Positions 60,826-64,000 of a stretch of 64,000 bases of DNA are shown here, piece by piece (position 1 is the stretch's first letter; the number at the start of each line of letters is the position of its first letter). A model generated the notes under the pieces. That model made no database searches and was not told where the DNA came from. It saw only the letters and a list, made by a program, of their open reading frames with translations. This DNA comes from Acanthochromis polyacanthus (Eukaryota; Chordata; Actinopteri; Pomacentridae), in the NCBI RefSeq assembly GCF_021347895.1, contig NC_067123.1, positions 558,001 to 622,000 on the forward strand, given 5' to 3'. Position numbers and translations under genes: made by a program.

Positions 60826-61079
60826 TATGTCAGACATTTCTCTGATAGATGTATCACTTTTACTGATTTTACAAACAGTGAGTCCCTGTGGAGCTCTGTG
60901 GTGTTTGGTTCTGGGATGTCAGATCCAGGGGTCAAAACAAAATCAGTCTTCAAGCAGCTGCTTTGTAAAATTGCAACAGAGAACATGTGAATAAATGTGA
61001 AGTCAGCTGGAAGAAGGTTGATGACAAGAGTGACTTCTACTCTTCATTCAGGCAGGTGACCAGAATTTATGTGACAGAG

Positions 61080-61200
61080 AACTTCTGTATTGGATGATTC
61101 CATCGTCTCCATGGTGCACCGAACAAAAACAATTCTGGCATTTTTTGATGCACCCAGGGAGCCTATATAAAGGCTGAAACCTTCTGAAATTTCCCTTTTT
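61080..61200 (+). promoter_or_regulatory. Core promoter of acidic gene copy 3
   Basis: TATATAAAG lies at 61164-61172 with the CCATGG-type motif at 61099-61114. The 7-kb insertion ends 340 bases upstream, so any element further upstream has been moved away. Confidence 0.6.
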
Positions 61201-61484
61201 GACCTGCTCTTGGACTTGGATTGACCTGTTCAAAGATCAGCTGCAGAAAGAGAATACTTGGAAAGCAACACTTTTGGAAAGCGAAGACTTGAAGAAGAAG
61301 ACACTTTTGGAGACCTGAAGAGGACACTCTCAGACTCTGAAAGAGAAGACCTGAAGAGGACACTTTTGGAAACCGAAGACCTGAAGAGGAAACCTTCGGC
61401 CAAAGAAGTCCAGATAAGAAGACGTTTATAAAAACGAATCTTGGTGGATCCTTGAATCACCTTTGGATCCCTGAAGACCTGGAG

Positions 61485-63532
61485 ATGGACCTCAGACTGA
61501 TGGACGTCGAGGGATACGTGGGAGTTGCCGTGGAGGTGCACCGCGACGCTACTGGTAAGATTATGAATAGATTATTAATAATGTAGCTTTTTATTGATGG
61601 AATTATGTTATTTATCTGTCTGAAATCCTTACAGCTGTGTCAGTGTAGAAACCAGTGTGACTTTCTAAATTGTAACTGTTGATAAAAACACAGATTTAGT
61701 GATTAACAGTTATTGATTTTTAAAATGATTATTTGAAGCATAAAATGTAAAACTTCTCTCAGGAGAGGGTTAATCTAATTTATTAATCATTGGTGTAGTG
61801 ATTTGGAAACTCTGTAATTTTGATTTAAGGGCATCAAATTGATCAAATTTTACATGAATTTTTTTGAAAACTAAAACAAATGATGCCAACTGGGGCAGAA
61901 ATGATAAAATGCCAGAAATGTGTTTTTGCTGTATCCATGGAGACGATGGAGTCTTCAGAATGCAGCAGGCCTCTCCTCTGTGTTGCTCTGAGTCGCTTTA
62001 AAAATCACATTTTCACTCTGCTCAACCTAAACTTTGTGTCTGACTGTTTATGGACCTTTAACGTGAACTATTATTTTATTCATCACACAGTTTGTATTCT
62101 AATTTAATAATTACTAAATCACTATGAATGTAAACAAACTCGTCATCTGAATTGTCAAGACTTAAGTTTTTCCAAGTGACCAAAGTAGAGTAAATAACTG
62201 TTTTCATAAAGTCTCACATGAAAGAACAGACTGCAGAATTACTGATTTAGTGTTTGTGGCCTTGACACCGTTATTTGATGGTTATAGTGAACTGTTATTA
62301 ACTTTAGTTGTGACTGTAGATGATTTAGTCCTGATATCTAATGATGTTAGAAGTACTAACATGTGATGACCTTGTTTCCTCTCAGGGTCTGTGGACTACG
62401 CCGTGGAGCATCCCCCTGCCGTCGGATTCCCGGAGACCATCTGGATCTTTGATGACGACGACCCTCCCATCTTCTACGATGTTCTGGCTCCATACGAAGA
62501 AGAAGAAGACCCAGAGGGAGAAGACCGAGAGGAAGAAGACCCAGAGGAAGAAGACTCTGAAGAGGAAGACCCCGAGACGGAAGACTCCGACGCCTGGTCC
62601 GACTGGAGCACCAGCGAAGACTCCGGCTACGACAGCCTGGACGAGGACGAAGAAGACCTGGAGGACGGCGAAGAAGAGGACGGCCGACCCCGCTCCCCCC
62701 TTGTCCAGCGTCTCCCCCCTCCTGCTGGTGCTCCGGTCATCGCTGCTCCCGCTGCTCCCCCAGAGGACCTTGCCGTCCACATCAGCTCCTTCCTCAAGAG
62801 GATCCGGGAGGAGTGCGATGTGGAGGCCCAGGTAAGTACGAAGAGGCAGCGGGTCAGCGAAGAGGACGACGCACAGCCTGGACCATCCACTTCGTCCACA
62901 GACCACAGTGCGTCGGGTCCCTCCACATCAAGCCCGGGCTTCTCTGTGACGGGTGGAAGCTGGTTCAGGCCTTTTCGGAGTCCAGATGATAGCGACTCCG
63001 ATTAGTCCTGAAACTGGTGGAAGCTCTGATCGGAGAAGTTCCAGCTGACAGGCAGCTCCCACTTCTTACTGCACGGATCAAAAAACATCAAGATCCCTGC
63101 AAATAACAGTAAAAATCCTCCTTCACATGTCTTAGCGTCATCAGACAATGTGGGAGGTGGTAGGTATGAGCACCTGACAAATACAGGTGTGTTTCTTCTT
63201 CTCTCTATCAGAGGTAAGCAAAATTCCAACTGCACATTTTTCAGTATTTAACTATTATCCATGATACTAACTCTGTTTCTTTCTTCATCCGAAAAAGGTA
63301 AGTTATTACTTCATCAGTTTCTCAGGATTTAATATCTCTTCATGATAATTTATAATTGAAGCATTTTACTGACTGTAGAACTTTATGTTTTGTTTCTTCA
63401 TCCATCATCCAGGAGTTCCGTTCAGAGAACTCCTGGATGGTGGGCAGAGAGGACCGGACGGACCAGACCAGAAGGATGGACGACCAGGAACCCACTGGAG
63501 GGTTGGAGGAGTGTTTTCAGTCAGCTGACTAA
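61485..63532 (+). CDS. Unrecognised acidic protein gene, copy 3
   Basis: Coding exons are 61485-61554, 62386-62831 and 63413-63532 with the same lengths and phases as copy 1, giving 211 residues, or 229 by read-through to 63005. Changes from copy 1 include Ala50 to Pro and an Arg to Cys in exon 3. Intron 1 is only 831 bases because the minisatellite and neighbouring DNA are gone. The DSGYDS motif, acidic run and KRQR extension are unchanged. If A4 is the ancestral locus this could be the founder copy, but that depends on sequence outside the window. Function is unknown. Confidence 0.75.
63402..63443 (+). promoter_or_regulatory. Hairpin over the exon-3 splice acceptor, copy 3
   Basis: The hairpin is identical to copy 1: 17-bp stem with one G-U pair, 8-base loop, acceptor AG at 63411-63412 inside the left arm. 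Confidence 0.6.
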
Positions 63533-64000
63533 GTGAGTCCTCACAAAGACGACAAAAGCACCAACAGGGACATGAAGTGGTGATGAGCTAAAGTAAACTT
63601 TCTGTATGTTGATGTGAACTGATAGAGCTTAGAACCGTTCCACACCTACTGTACATTTATTTATGGCTCCATGTCTGTTAAGAAGCACTGATAATTATAA
63701 TTCAACAGTTCAGCAGCCAGGAACGAGTCAAAGTTTGATTTTTGGGTCCTGTTTTTCTGTTTGCCAGGTCAGCGCTCCAATTCAGACGCCCCTGCCTCCA
63801 ACAGCAACGTCTCCAGCCGCTGAGGGGCGTCCTGACTCTGCCTGCACAGAACTAGTTTCCATCATGTGCTGGTTCTGTGCCGGTGGGTTTAGGAAGCTCC
63901 TCACAAAGCATCAAATGAAGACAGAGGAAGCTGCCACCTGTTTGTCTCTGAGCTCTGACAGCCAGACAGAGAAGATGTTTACTGCTTTGTTAATGTTTAA

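Larger units (their letters stand above)
60826..64000 (+). repeat. Segmental duplication block A4 (direct), right part
   Basis: The block follows A1 from 7110 to about 11140 and runs off the window, except for a loss of about 850 bases of intron 1 at 62096. If colinear, INTS8 should follow roughly 7 kb beyond the window end. Confidence 0.9.

Overview
The window is nuclear DNA of a ray-finned (teleost) fish. This follows from spliced vertebrate genes with GT-AG introns (Integrator subunit 8 and the last exon of a DPY19-family gene), an AT-rich non-coding background, an L2/Maui-type LINE, Tc1, hAT and piggyBac relics of the kinds common in fish, and CA and CTGT microsatellites. I found no rRNA, tRNA, CRISPR array or prokaryotic operon.

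The core is a recent segmental duplication of one ancestral interval: end of DPY19L4, an unrecognised small acidic-protein gene, then the start of INTS8. Four blocks can be traced by eye. A1 (about 4,378-21,905, +) holds the DPY19L4 last exon, acidic gene copy 1 and a broken INTS8. A2 (about 22,350-33,560, inverted) holds acidic gene copy 2. A3 (about 35,262 to between 49,811 and 50,402, +) holds a second INTS8 fragment, exons 1-10. A4 (about 50,403-53,802 and 60,826 to the window end, +) holds a second DPY19L4 last exon and acidic gene copy 3. A1 and A2 form a large inverted repeat. Copies look nearly identical base by base, and most differences are mobile-element insertions or microhomology deletions.

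Both INTS8 copies are broken. Copy 1 lacks exons 2, 3 and 10. Copy 2 has a 1-base insertion in exon 8 and a second, damaged exon 9, and stops after exon 10. A full INTS8 gene would be expected to the right of the window, following block A4. By contrast the acidic gene keeps three intact exons, an open frame and a TATA box in all three copies. It encodes 211 residues if spliced or 229 if intron 2 is retained, carries a DSGYDS motif of the beta-TrCP degron type, and its exon-3 acceptor lies inside a 17-18 bp hairpin. This gene is the best candidate here for something undescribed.

Mobile elements fill the joints: an L2 LINE with intact ORF2 (1-4,376) ending 40 bases before the DPY19L4 exon; an internally deleted piggyBac (30,251-31,970); an hAT-like element at the A2/A3 joint (33,934-35,259); an L1-like plus hAT cluster inside INTS8 intron 9 (46,063-48,993); and a 7-kb nested insertion in A4 (53,803-60,825) whose centre is a 4.7-kb element with roughly 105-bp inverted ends and a multi-exon Ulp1-like (C48) protease gene.
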